DNA of 7,485 nucleotides, taken from DASVXQ01 sp046727955. Lineage in GTDB: Bacteria; Actinomycetota; CALGFH01. Positions within the stretch are counted from its first letter, which is position 1, and each line of letters starts with the position of its first letter. Shown piece by piece: positions 1-6,006 of the stretch. The notes under the pieces are model-generated. The model was not told the origin of the DNA, ran no database searches, and saw only the letters and a list, made by a program, of their open reading frames with translations. Position numbers and translations under genes: made by a program. Location: positions 1 to 7,485 of the forward strand of contig JBKPDO010000264.1 of the NCBI GenBank assembly GCA_046727955.1. The letters run 5' to 3'.

Positions 1-552
1 CAGCAGCAGCAGCGCCAGCAGGCCGAGCGGCCCGTCGCCCACCACGGCGAGCCGCGCGCCCGGCCGCGGCACGCCGGCCTCCAGCAGCCCGTTGGCCACA
101 CAGGCGGCGGGCTCGAGCAGGGCGGCCGGCTCGACCGGCCGGCTCGCGGGCAGGCGATGGACCAGCCGCGCAGGCACGACGACCTGCTCGGCGAGGGCGC
201 CCGGATGGGTGAAGCCCGTCTCGGCGTACTCCGCCGTGCACAGGTTGGTCCGCCCCTCGGCGCAGCGCTCGCAGACCCCGCAGGACCGCAGGCCTTCTGC
301 GACCACCGGATCGCCGGGTGCCAGGCCGGTCACCCCCCGCCCCAGGCTGGCCACCCGGCCGGCCCACTCGTGCCCAGGCACCACCGGGTAGCGCACGTAC
401 GCCGCCGGGCGTCTGCCGTCGAGCAGTTCGAGGTCCGAGCCGCAGATGCCCACCGCGACGACCGTGACTGCCACCTCGCCAGGACCGGGCGACGCCTCCG
501 AGACCTCCTCCACGGCGTACGCGCCGGGCTCGCGGACCAGGAACGCCTGCAT
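1..552 (-). CDS. Zinc-dependent medium-chain alcohol/polyol dehydrogenase (3' part missing)
   Basis: The 184 visible N-terminal residues are a zinc-type MDR dehydrogenase, the superfamily of sorbitol, xylitol and threonine dehydrogenases, which oxidise a secondary alcohol with NAD(P)+. Catalytic zinc ligands are visible as Cys37 (in GICGSD), His61-Glu62 (in PGHEWAG) and Glu147 (in LLEPAA). The structural zinc is held by Cys91, Cys94, Cys97 and Cys105. The Rossmann glycine motif begins at Gly172 (GDGPLG), and the reading frame leaves the window 7 residues later, so roughly the second half is outside. The ATG follows the ATPase stop after only 3 nt (TAG-GTC-ATG) with no clear Shine-Dalgarno, so translation is probably coupled. 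As the last visible gene of a xylose unit it may be a pentitol or sugar dehydrogenase. The family is certain; the substrate is inference. Confidence 0.9.
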   Translation of the reverse strand, partial: MQAFLVREPGAYAVEEVSEASPGPGEVAVTVVAVGICGSDLELLDGRRPAAYVRYPVVPGHEWAGRVASLGRGVTGLAPGDPVVAEGLRSCGVCERCAEGRTNLCTAEYAETGFTHPGALAEQVVVPARLVHRLPASRPVEPAALLEPAACVANGLLEAGVPRPGARLAVVGDGPLGLLALLLL

Positions 553-555
553 GAC

Positions 556-1335
556 CTAGCCGCTCTGGCCGCTCTGGTCCTCGAGCCGGCGCGTCCGGGA
601 GGCGCGGTACTCGGCGACGACCAGGTCGGTCAGCTCCGCGACGGAGGTCTCGCTGGTGGGCTTGTCGAAGGTGATGGTGCCGTGCTGCAGCAGGTTGACA
701 CGGTCACACACCTCGAGGATCTGAGCGTAGTTGTGGGCGATGATCATGATCGAGACGTCGCCCTTGCGCTTGAGGTCCCTTACCAGGTCCAGGATCAGCC
801 TACCCTCCTTGGCGCCCATGGCCGCGAGCGGCTCGTCGAGCAGCAGCACCCGGGCCTCCGAGTAGACCGAGCGCGCCACCGCGATCGCCTGGCGCTGGCC
901 ACCGGAGAGCTTGGCGACCTCCACGTCCACCGAGGGCACGCCGACCCCCATGTCGTCGAGGTGCTGCTTGGCAAGCCTGCGCATGACCCGGTTGTTGAGC
1001 AGCGGCCAGCGCACCCGCTCGCGGTTGAGGAACATGTTGTGGTAGACGCTCAGCTCGTTCACCAGCGCCAGGTCCTGGTACACGGTGTCGATGCCGAGCG
1101 ACCGCGCGTGGTCGACCGAGCGCAGCGAGACCTCGTCGCCGTTGAGGAAGATCTGGCCGGCGTCGGGCTGGTGAAAGCCGCAGATGATCTTCATCAGGGT
1201 TGACTTGCCGGCGCCGTTGTCGCCGATTAGCCCGAGCACCTCGCCCTTGGCCAGGTGCATGCTCACGTCGCTCAGGGCGGTGAGCGCGCCGAAGCGCTTG
1301 GCCACGTGCTCGACCCGGAGGACGTCCTCGGCCAT
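556..1335 (-). CDS. Sugar ABC importer, single-domain ATP-binding protein (FrcA type)
   Basis: This 259-residue cytoplasmic ATPase should power the importer encoded just upstream. All core motifs are in order: Walker A GDNGAGKST (38-46), Q-loop Gln87, signature LSGGQ (143-147), Walker B VLLLDE (163-168) and switch His201. The D-loop region reads EPLAAMGAKE, the variant style of carbohydrate importers (commonly EPTAALG) rather than SALD. It has one nucleotide-binding domain. Ribose and xylose importers of the RbsA/XylG type usually fuse two in about 500 residues, so this resembles the FrcA arrangement, in which two copies would act as a homodimer. Its ATG overlaps the permease stop by one base (TGATG), which argues for coupled translation. 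The open frame extends further upstream, but that part lies inside the permease gene in another frame and is not coding. The C-terminus ends with a duplicated Gln-Ser-Gly. Confidence 0.93.
   Translation of the reverse strand: MAEDVLRVEHVAKRFGALTALSDVSMHLAKGEVLGLIGDNGAGKSTLMKIICGFHQPDAGQIFLNGDEVSLRSVDHARSLGIDTVYQDLALVNELSVYHNMFLNRERVRWPLLNNRVMRRLAKQHLDDMGVGVPSVDVEVAKLSGGQRQAIAVARSVYSEARVLLLDEPLAAMGAKEGRLILDLVRDLKRKGDVSIMIIAHNYAQILEVCDRVNLLQHGTITFDKPTSETSVAELTDLVVAEYRASRTRRLEDQSGQSG
560..577. repeat. Perfect tandem 9-bp duplication at the end of the ATPase gene
   Basis: CCGCTCTGG occurs twice head to tail. On the coding (minus) strand it encodes the last residues of the ATPase as Gln-Ser-Gly twice, directly before the TAG stop. 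It is in frame and probably a slippage duplication in a tolerant C-terminal tail. Confidence 0.75.
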
Positions 1336-2342
1336 CAGGTTCGTCCCGCCCTTCGCAGCCTCGCCAGGTGGACGTTGGAGATCATCGCCACCAGGATCGC
1401 CGCGCCGAGGATCAGGTCGAAGGCGTTGGCGCTGATGCCGATCAGGTTGAAGCCGTCGCGCAGGATCGCGAGCACGAGCGCGCCGACGAAAGCGCCGAGG
1501 ATGGTGCCCGAGCCGCCGGCCAGGGCGGTCCCGCCGATCACCGCCGCGGAGACCGCGGCGAACATGATCGCGGTGCCCCCGGCGCTCGGGTCGATCGTGT
1601 TGACGCGGAACGCCTCCAGGAGCCCGGTGAACGCCCCCAGCATGCTGGTGATCATGAAGTTGCCCATCTTGATCCTGCCGACCCTGACGCCGGCCTCGCT
1701 GGCCCCCAGCAGGTTGCCGCCGGTCGCGATCGTATGCAGCCCCCAGCGGGTGCTTGTCAGCACCGTGTGCAACACCGCCACGATCAGCAGCGCCCAGATC
1801 AGCTCCGCCCAGTCGGCGCCGCCGAGCCACCGGCCGATCCCCGCCGCCGAGGCGGGGATCTGGGCCGGGAAGGCGTGCGAGGTGAGCAGCATGATGCCGT
1901 TGAGCGCGAACAGCATCCCCAGGGTGGTGACGAACGAGGGCACTCGCAGCACCACGGTGATGAACCCGTTGATCAGCCCGATGAAGGCGGCGATCAGCAG
2001 GACGACCAGGATCGCCAGGATCGGCGGCACGGAGTAGTAGTCGATCGCGTAGTGCATCAGGAATGGGGCGAGCGTGTAGACGGATCCGACCGACAGGTCG
2101 ATCTCGCCGCTGACGAGCAGCAGGACCTCCCCGGCCGCGATGATCGCGACCGGGGCGAGGTACTGCGAGATCGTGACCAGGTTGTCGCGTGACAGGAACA
2201 CCGGCTTGACGGCCTGGAAGTAGACCGTCAGGCCGATCGCGACAAGGACGATGCTGGCCTCCCGGCGGCGCAGGAACTCATCGGCTGCACGCCGCGTGAG
2301 GCTCCTGCGCCGAGCCGGGAGGGTTGCGTCAGCGTCGGCCAT
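1335..2342 (-). CDS. Sugar ABC importer permease (RbsC/XylH/FrcC family)
   Basis: This 335-residue integral membrane protein should form the homodimeric channel of the importer. A basic cytoplasmic N-terminus (RRR at 11-13 and 25-27) precedes hydrophobic segments near residues 31-45, 62-78, 108-131 and 134-155, with more toward the C-terminus, fitting the 8-10 helices of the family. The family hallmark GEIDLSVGS is at 79-87. VPSFVTTLGM follows the fourth segment, and the glycine-rich GGTALAGGSGT with LVLAILRDGFNL marks the C-terminal half. The length is normal. The ATG lies 6 nt after the stop of the binding-protein gene and lacks a strong Shine-Dalgarno, so it probably depends on translation of that gene. 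The substrate is most likely D-xylose or a related pentose because xylA and xylB are adjacent, but this family also carries ribose, fructose, galactose and inositol. Confidence 0.93.
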   Translation of the reverse strand: MADADATLPARRRSLTRRAADEFLRRREASIVLVAIGLTVYFQAVKPVFLSRDNLVTISQYLAPVAIIAAGEVLLLVSGEIDLSVGSVYTLAPFLMHYAIDYYSVPPILAILVVLLIAAFIGLINGFITVVLRVPSFVTTLGMLFALNGIMLLTSHAFPAQIPASAAGIGRWLGGADWAELIWALLIVAVLHTVLTSTRWGLHTIATGGNLLGASEAGVRVGRIKMGNFMITSMLGAFTGLLEAFRVNTIDPSAGGTAIMFAAVSAAVIGGTALAGGSGTILGAFVGALVLAILRDGFNLIGISANAFDLILGAAILVAMISNVHLARLRRAGRT

Positions 2343-2348
2343 CGTGGC

Positions 2349-3476
2349 TCACGCGTGCGCGATGGCGCCGCTGCGGCTGATCACCTGCTGGGCAGTGCTC
2401 GAGCCCTCGAAGCGCGTCTTGGTGTTGAGGTAGGGGTCGACGTTGTCCTTGGTGACGAACAGCAGGCCGGTGTTGGTCTCCGACGGCGACACCAGGCCAC
2501 CAGACAGCCTGTAGAGGTACAGGTACAGCACCGGCAGGAAGCCCTGCAGGTAGGGCTGCTGGTCGATGGTGAAGTCCAGGTTCCCCGCCTTGATCGCGCT
2601 GAGCGTGTCAGGCACCAGGTCGAACCCACCGGCGGCCACACCCTTCGACTTGAGGCCGTATTTCGCCATGATCTTGCCGACGTTGGAGGTCGAGCCGGCG
2701 TCGACCGCGAACATCCCCTTCAGGCTCTTGTGGCCCTGGTAGTAGGCGTCGATGGTGGTGTTCTCCTGCGGCAGCTCGGCGCCGCTGGCCACGGAGGCGA
2801 AGGTGATCGGCTTGCCGGACTGCTGGATGGCCTGCTTGGCGCCGTCAATGCGGGGCTGGATGTTGAGCGATCCCGGGGTGGCGATGAAGCCGACCACGTC
2901 ACCGCCGGAGACCAGGCTGGCGATGCGCTTGCCGAGCTCGACCCCGGAGGTGAACAGGTCTTGGCCGATGTAGGCCAGCCGGTTCGAGCCCGGGTTGCCG
3001 ACCGCGCCGTCGGCGTTGTACGAGACCACCGGGATGCCGGCGTCCAGCGCCTTGTTGACTGGGTCCTTGAAGGCCTTCACGTCGATCACCGAGACAGCAA
3101 TTCCGTCCGCCTTGGCGGAGATAGCCGCGTTGGTCGCGTTTACCATCTCGGGAACGATCGAGTCCTTGGACCCGGTCCACTGGTAGGTGGTGCCCAGCAA
3201 GGCGGAGGCGTCCGCCGCGCCGTACTGGGTCGGCACGAAGAACGGGTTGGTGGTCACGTGGTTGACGAACACGAACTTCCACTTTGGGGTGGACGGGAAG
3301 TCGCCGACCCCCGCGGCTGCCGAGCTGGACTTCTTGCTCGAGCAGGCGGCCAGCAGCGCCGACGCGGCGAGCCCGGCGCTGGTCAGGCCCGCGCCAGTGA
3401 GCAGCCGCCGCCGCGTGACCGGACCAAGATTGAGCGTGTCGACTGCTTCCTCGACACGAGGATCGATTTGCGTCAT
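2349..3476 (-). CDS. Sugar ABC importer substrate-binding lipoprotein (Tat-type signal)
   Basis: This 375-residue extracytoplasmic receptor captures the sugar for the importer. The signal has a twin-arginine stretch TRRRLL (21-26), a hydrophobic core and a lipobox LLAAC with the lipidated Cys at 45, followed by a Ser/Lys/Ala-rich linker. The mature part starts with WKFVFVNHVTTNPFF, typical of ribose-type periplasmic binding proteins (Peripl_BP_4 fold). Later stretches such as KADGIAVSVID, AGIPVVSYNADG and LAYIGQD match the alternating strands and helices of that fold. The start is ATG 3476, preceded by GGGAGG. An in-frame GTG four codons upstream (3488) would itself overlap that ribosome binding site and is less likely. 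The permease and ATPase follow at once, and a 127-nt gap separates this gene from the epimerase upstream. The exact sugar is inferred from the neighbours. Confidence 0.92.
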   Translation of the reverse strand: MTQIDPRVEEAVDTLNLGPVTRRRLLTGAGLTSAGLAASALLAACSSKKSSSAAAGVGDFPSTPKWKFVFVNHVTTNPFFVPTQYGAADASALLGTTYQWTGSKDSIVPEMVNATNAAISAKADGIAVSVIDVKAFKDPVNKALDAGIPVVSYNADGAVGNPGSNRLAYIGQDLFTSGVELGKRIASLVSGGDVVGFIATPGSLNIQPRIDGAKQAIQQSGKPITFASVASGAELPQENTTIDAYYQGHKSLKGMFAVDAGSTSNVGKIMAKYGLKSKGVAAGGFDLVPDTLSAIKAGNLDFTIDQQPYLQGFLPVLYLYLYRLSGGLVSPSETNTGLLFVTKDNVDPYLNTKTRFEGSSTAQQVISRSGAIAHA

Positions 3477-3480
3477 GAGA

Positions 3481-3486
3481 CCTCCC
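3481..3486 (-). promoter_or_regulatory. Ribosome binding site deciding the binding-protein start
   Basis: GGGAGG on the minus strand ends 4 nt before ATG 3476. It overlaps the alternative in-frame GTG at 3488-3486, so it supports the ATG as the true start. Confidence 0.75.
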
Positions 3487-3508
3487 ACCGAGTTGGGTCA
3501 AGTGTCGC

Positions 3509-3521
3509 CGTCGCTGCGACG
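3509..3521. repeat. 13-bp perfect inverted repeat upstream of the importer genes
   Basis: CGTCGC-T-GCGACG is a perfect dyad centred at 3515, with its near edge 32 nt upstream of the binding-protein ATG. The position would suit an operator for an internal promoter or a small RNA hairpin. I see no convincing -35/-10 pair around it, and short GC-only dyads arise by chance in such DNA. Confidence 0.4.
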
Positions 3522-3590
3522 CCTGCCAAGGCCGTTGTGAGGACTGGCTCCCGCCCCGGCGGGCGGGGCTGGGGGCCAGTATGCGACGCC
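3515..3590. repeat. Two direct copies of a 9-mer flanking the hairpin
   Basis: TGCGACGCC occurs at 3515-3523 and again at 3582-3590, on either side of the hairpin at 3543-3580 and within the same 127-bp gap. The first copy overlaps one arm of the 13-bp dyad. It may be a repeated binding site or a remnant of a local duplication; no function can be assigned. Confidence 0.4.
3543..3580 (-). other. Strong GC hairpin between epimerase and importer genes
   Basis: ACTGGC (3543-3548) pairs with GCCAGT (3575-3580). Inside it CCCGCCC (3550-3556) pairs with GGGCGGG (3561-3567) around a 4-nt loop. In the minus-strand transcript it forms 23 nt after the epimerase stop. No T-run follows, so it is not a classical intrinsic terminator. 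An mRNA-stability or partial attenuation element that sets importer levels apart from enzyme levels is more plausible. This hairpin, the 13-bp dyad and the 9-mer repeats are all I see in the 3477-3603 gap. Confidence 0.55.
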
Positions 3591-3603
3591 AGCTCCAACT
3601 GCC

Positions 3604-4806
3604 TTACTGCTTGGAAGTGGAGAACCTGTAGATGGTGGTCGTCTTGTACAGCTCACCGGGCGCCAGCACGGTCGACGGGAAGTTGGGGTGGTTCGGCGAG
3701 TCCGGGTAGTGCTGGGTCTCCAGGGCGAAGCCGTCGCTCTGCCGGTACATGTGCCCGCTCGTGCCGATCAGGGTCCCGTCCAGGAAGTTGCCCGAGTAGA
3801 ACTGCATGCCGGGCTGGTCGGTGAGGACCTCCAGGACACGGCCGCTGCTCGGCTCGCGCACCCTGGCCGCCAGCTCGAGCCCGCTGCCGTGGCGGTCCAG
3901 AACCCAGTTGTGATCGTAGCCGCGACCGATGACGAGCTGCTCGAAGCTGTCGCGGATACGCGCGCCGATCGGGGTCGGGTGCCGGAAGTCCAGGGGCGTT
4001 CCGGCGACCGTGGCGATCTCACCGGTCGGGATCAGGGTCGGGTCGACGGGCGTGTAGTGGCTGGCGTTGATCTGCATCACGTGGTCGTAGATGTCGCCGG
4101 TGCCCTCGCCGGCGAGGTTCCAGTAGGCGTGGTTGGTCAGGTTGACGATTGTCTTCAGGTTGCTGTTGCCAACCAGGTGCGCACGGTAGTCCATGCGGAT
4201 CTCGTTGTGGTTGTCCAGCGTGTAGGTGACCTCGCTCGCCAGCGTGCCGGGGTAGCCCTGGTCACCGTCGGGGCTGGTCAAGGTGAGCACCAGGGAGACA
4301 CTGCTCTTGCCCTGCACCGTGCTCGCGCCCCACACGTGCTTGTCGAACCCGACAGTGCCGCCGTGCAGGCTGTTGGGCGGGTTGTTGATCGGCAGGTGGT
4401 AGGTGGTGCCGTTGAGCTGGAAGGTGCCCTTGGCGATGCGGTTGGCGTAGCGGCCGATGAGGGCGCCGAAGTACGGACTGTTCCCGGTTCTGACGTAGTC
4501 GTTCAAGGTGGCGAAGCCGAGCGTGACGTTGGCGAAGTGGTGGTGGCGGTCAGGCACCTTGATCGACTGGAGGATCCCGCCGTAGGTGAGGATCTTCACC
4601 TCCATCCCGCCGGAATTGGTTAAGGTGTACACGTCGACGGCGGTACCGTCCGGCAGGGTGCCGAACGGTGCCTTGGTGATGGTGGGATGGTGTGCGGGCG
4701 CCGAAGCCGACGCGGTGGTGGCGAGCAGTCCGAGGGCGACGGTGAGGACGAGCACCGGGCCGAGCCGCATGGCCCTGCCGGCACGTCCGGGACGGGCTCT
4801 TTGCAT
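3604..4806 (-). CDS. Secreted aldose 1-epimerase (GalM/mutarotase family)
   Basis: Aldose 1-epimerase interconverts the alpha and beta anomers of free sugars. This 400-residue protein carries a Sec-type signal: basic residues at 3-14, a hydrophobic stretch near 15-32, and a likely cleavage site in the ASASAPA region (32-38), so it should act outside the membrane. The catalytic pattern is complete: GRYANRI (118-124) with substrate-contact Arg123, His148 in NSLHGG, His226 in NLTNHAYWNL, and the general base Glu363 in ALETQHYPDSPNHP. Roles are assigned by analogy with bacterial GalM. The length minus signal is slightly above the usual 340-350. ATG 4806 has an AAGGAGG site 4 nt upstream. The gene lies 30 nt after xylA, in the same orientation. 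It may help anomer supply to the importer or process sugar released from polysaccharides; the preferred sugar is unknown. Confidence 0.93.
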   Translation of the reverse strand: MQRARPGRAGRAMRLGPVLVLTVALGLLATTASASAPAHHPTITKAPFGTLPDGTAVDVYTLTNSGGMEVKILTYGGILQSIKVPDRHHHFANVTLGFATLNDYVRTGNSPYFGALIGRYANRIAKGTFQLNGTTYHLPINNPPNSLHGGTVGFDKHVWGASTVQGKSSVSLVLTLTSPDGDQGYPGTLASEVTYTLDNHNEIRMDYRAHLVGNSNLKTIVNLTNHAYWNLAGEGTGDIYDHVMQINASHYTPVDPTLIPTGEIATVAGTPLDFRHPTPIGARIRDSFEQLVIGRGYDHNWVLDRHGSGLELAARVREPSSGRVLEVLTDQPGMQFYSGNFLDGTLIGTSGHMYRQSDGFALETQHYPDSPNHPNFPSTVLAPGELYKTTTIYRFSTSKQ

Positions 4807-4836
4807 GGAGCCTCCTTCCCCCTGTGAGGGATCTGG

Positions 4837-6006
4837 TCAGCGTGCTCCGAGCAGGTGGTCGATGACGAGCTGGTCGAGGCGCTCGTAGCCGCGCCCGTGG
4901 CGGGCGGCGGCGTCCAGGTCGAACGACCGGTCCGCGCGCAGATCGGTGAGCGTCTCACCGGGACGCAGCGTGGCGGTGGCGAGATCCGGCACGCCCGCCG
5001 CGGCCATGGCCTCGGCGACCTCCGGGTCCGCCCGGAAAGCGGCCGCCCGCTCCTTGAGGATCAGGTAGGTGCGCATGCAGCCGCGGGCGAACTCCCAGAC
5101 GCCGTCGCTGTCCTCCGTTCGGTACGCGCGGGCGTCGAAATGGCGCGGCCCCTGGTAGCCGCCGCGCTCCAGGAGGTCCACCAGGAAGAAGGCGTTCTTC
5201 TGGTCCTCGGAGCCGAAGCGGAGGTCCTGGTCGTAGCGCACACCGCGCTGCGCGTTCAGGTCGATGTGGAACAGCTTGCCGTGCCACAGCACCTGTGCCA
5301 CGCCGTGGTGGAAGTTCAGCCCGGCCATGGTCTCGTGGCCGACCTCGGGGTTGAGGCCGACCAGCTCCGGGTGCTCCAGCGTGTCGATGAAGGCCAGCGC
5401 GTGCCCGATCGTCGGTAGGAACAGGTCGCCGCGCGGCTCGTTGGGCTTGGGCTCAAGCGCGAAGCGCAGCTCGTAGCCGCGCTCGCGCACGTAGCCGCAG
5501 AGGAGGTCGATCGCCTCCTTGTAGCGGTCCAGGGCGGCCCGCAGGTCCTTGGTGTCGGACTCGCAGCCCTCACGGCCGCCCCAGCAGACGTAGACCTTGG
5601 CGCCGACCTCGGCGGCCACGTCGATGTTGTCGAGGGTCTTGCGGATCGCGTGCCGCCGCACGGCCGGATCGTTGGCCGTGAAGGCGCCCTCGCGGAACAC
5701 CGGGTGGCGAAAGAGGTTGGTGGTGGCCATCGGCACCACCATGCCGGTCTCGTCGAGGGCGCCCCGAAAGTGGTCCAGGGCCTTGGCGCGGTCGGCGGGG
5801 CTCCCGTCCGAACCCGGTGGGAGCAGGTCGTCGTCGTGAAAGGTGACCCCGTAGGCGCCCAGATCGGAGAGGCGGTGGACCGTCTCGACGGGGTCGAGCC
5901 ACGGCCGCACCGGGTCGCCGAACGGGTCCATGCCGGGGTGGCCCACCGTCCACAGCCCGAAGCTGAAGCGGTCGGCCCTGGTGGGCTGGTAGCTCCGATG
6001 ATTCAT
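4837..6006 (-). CDS. xylA: Xylose isomerase (short actinobacterial type)
   Basis: Converts D-xylose to D-xylulose in the cytoplasm, the first step of the isomerase pathway; the family also isomerises glucose to fructose. It has 389 residues, as in the short Streptomyces-type enzymes. All known active-site positions are present: Trp19, Phe29, His57 and Asp60 (VTFHDDD), Phe99, Trp142 (CWGGREG), metal ligands Glu185, Glu221, Asp249 and Asp291, Lys187 (EPKPNEPRGD), His224 (NPEVGHE), and the second-metal pair Asp259/Asp261 (YDQDLRFG). The C-terminus ERLDQLVIDHLLGAR matches the family end. The start is ATG 6006, giving MNHRSYQPT, which aligns with family N-termini. The open frame reaches 6192, but that part lies within the preceding gene. 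Its ATG overlaps the oxidoreductase stop (ATGA), so translation is likely coupled and expression should follow the divergent promoter. Confidence 0.98.
   Translation of the reverse strand: MNHRSYQPTRADRFSFGLWTVGHPGMDPFGDPVRPWLDPVETVHRLSDLGAYGVTFHDDDLLPPGSDGSPADRAKALDHFRGALDETGMVVPMATTNLFRHPVFREGAFTANDPAVRRHAIRKTLDNIDVAAEVGAKVYVCWGGREGCESDTKDLRAALDRYKEAIDLLCGYVRERGYELRFALEPKPNEPRGDLFLPTIGHALAFIDTLEHPELVGLNPEVGHETMAGLNFHHGVAQVLWHGKLFHIDLNAQRGVRYDQDLRFGSEDQKNAFFLVDLLERGGYQGPRHFDARAYRTEDSDGVWEFARGCMRTYLILKERAAAFRADPEVAEAMAAAGVPDLATATLRPGETLTDLRADRSFDLDAAARHGRGYERLDQLVIDHLLGAR

Noticed and set aside
1..15. CAG-type trinucleotide repeat at the left edge
   Set aside because: It encodes a leucine-rich helix after the dehydrogenase glycine motif (CTG codons on the minus strand) and is ordinary codon bias.
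157..1203. Long plus-strand open frame of 348 codons opposite the dehydrogenase and ATPase genes
   Set aside because: It is antisense to two genes with full family motifs. Its composition (Arg, His, Ala, Asp, Val rich) is that of a GC-rich shadow frame and it has no recognisable domain.
1336..1830. N-terminal extension of the ATPase upstream of ATG 1335
   Set aside because: It is an out-of-frame reading of the permease gene. The ABC domain begins at MAEDVLRVEHV and the ATG overlaps the permease stop.
3543..3580. Intrinsic terminator ending the xylA-epimerase transcript
   Set aside because: The hairpin is strong but no T-run follows on the minus strand, and the downstream genes share orientation and function, so it is listed only as a hairpin.
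2355..3824. Plus-strand open frame of 489 codons opposite the binding protein
   Set aside because: It is low in hydrophobic structure, crosses the intergenic gap and shows no family motif; the opposite strand has a complete lipoprotein gene.
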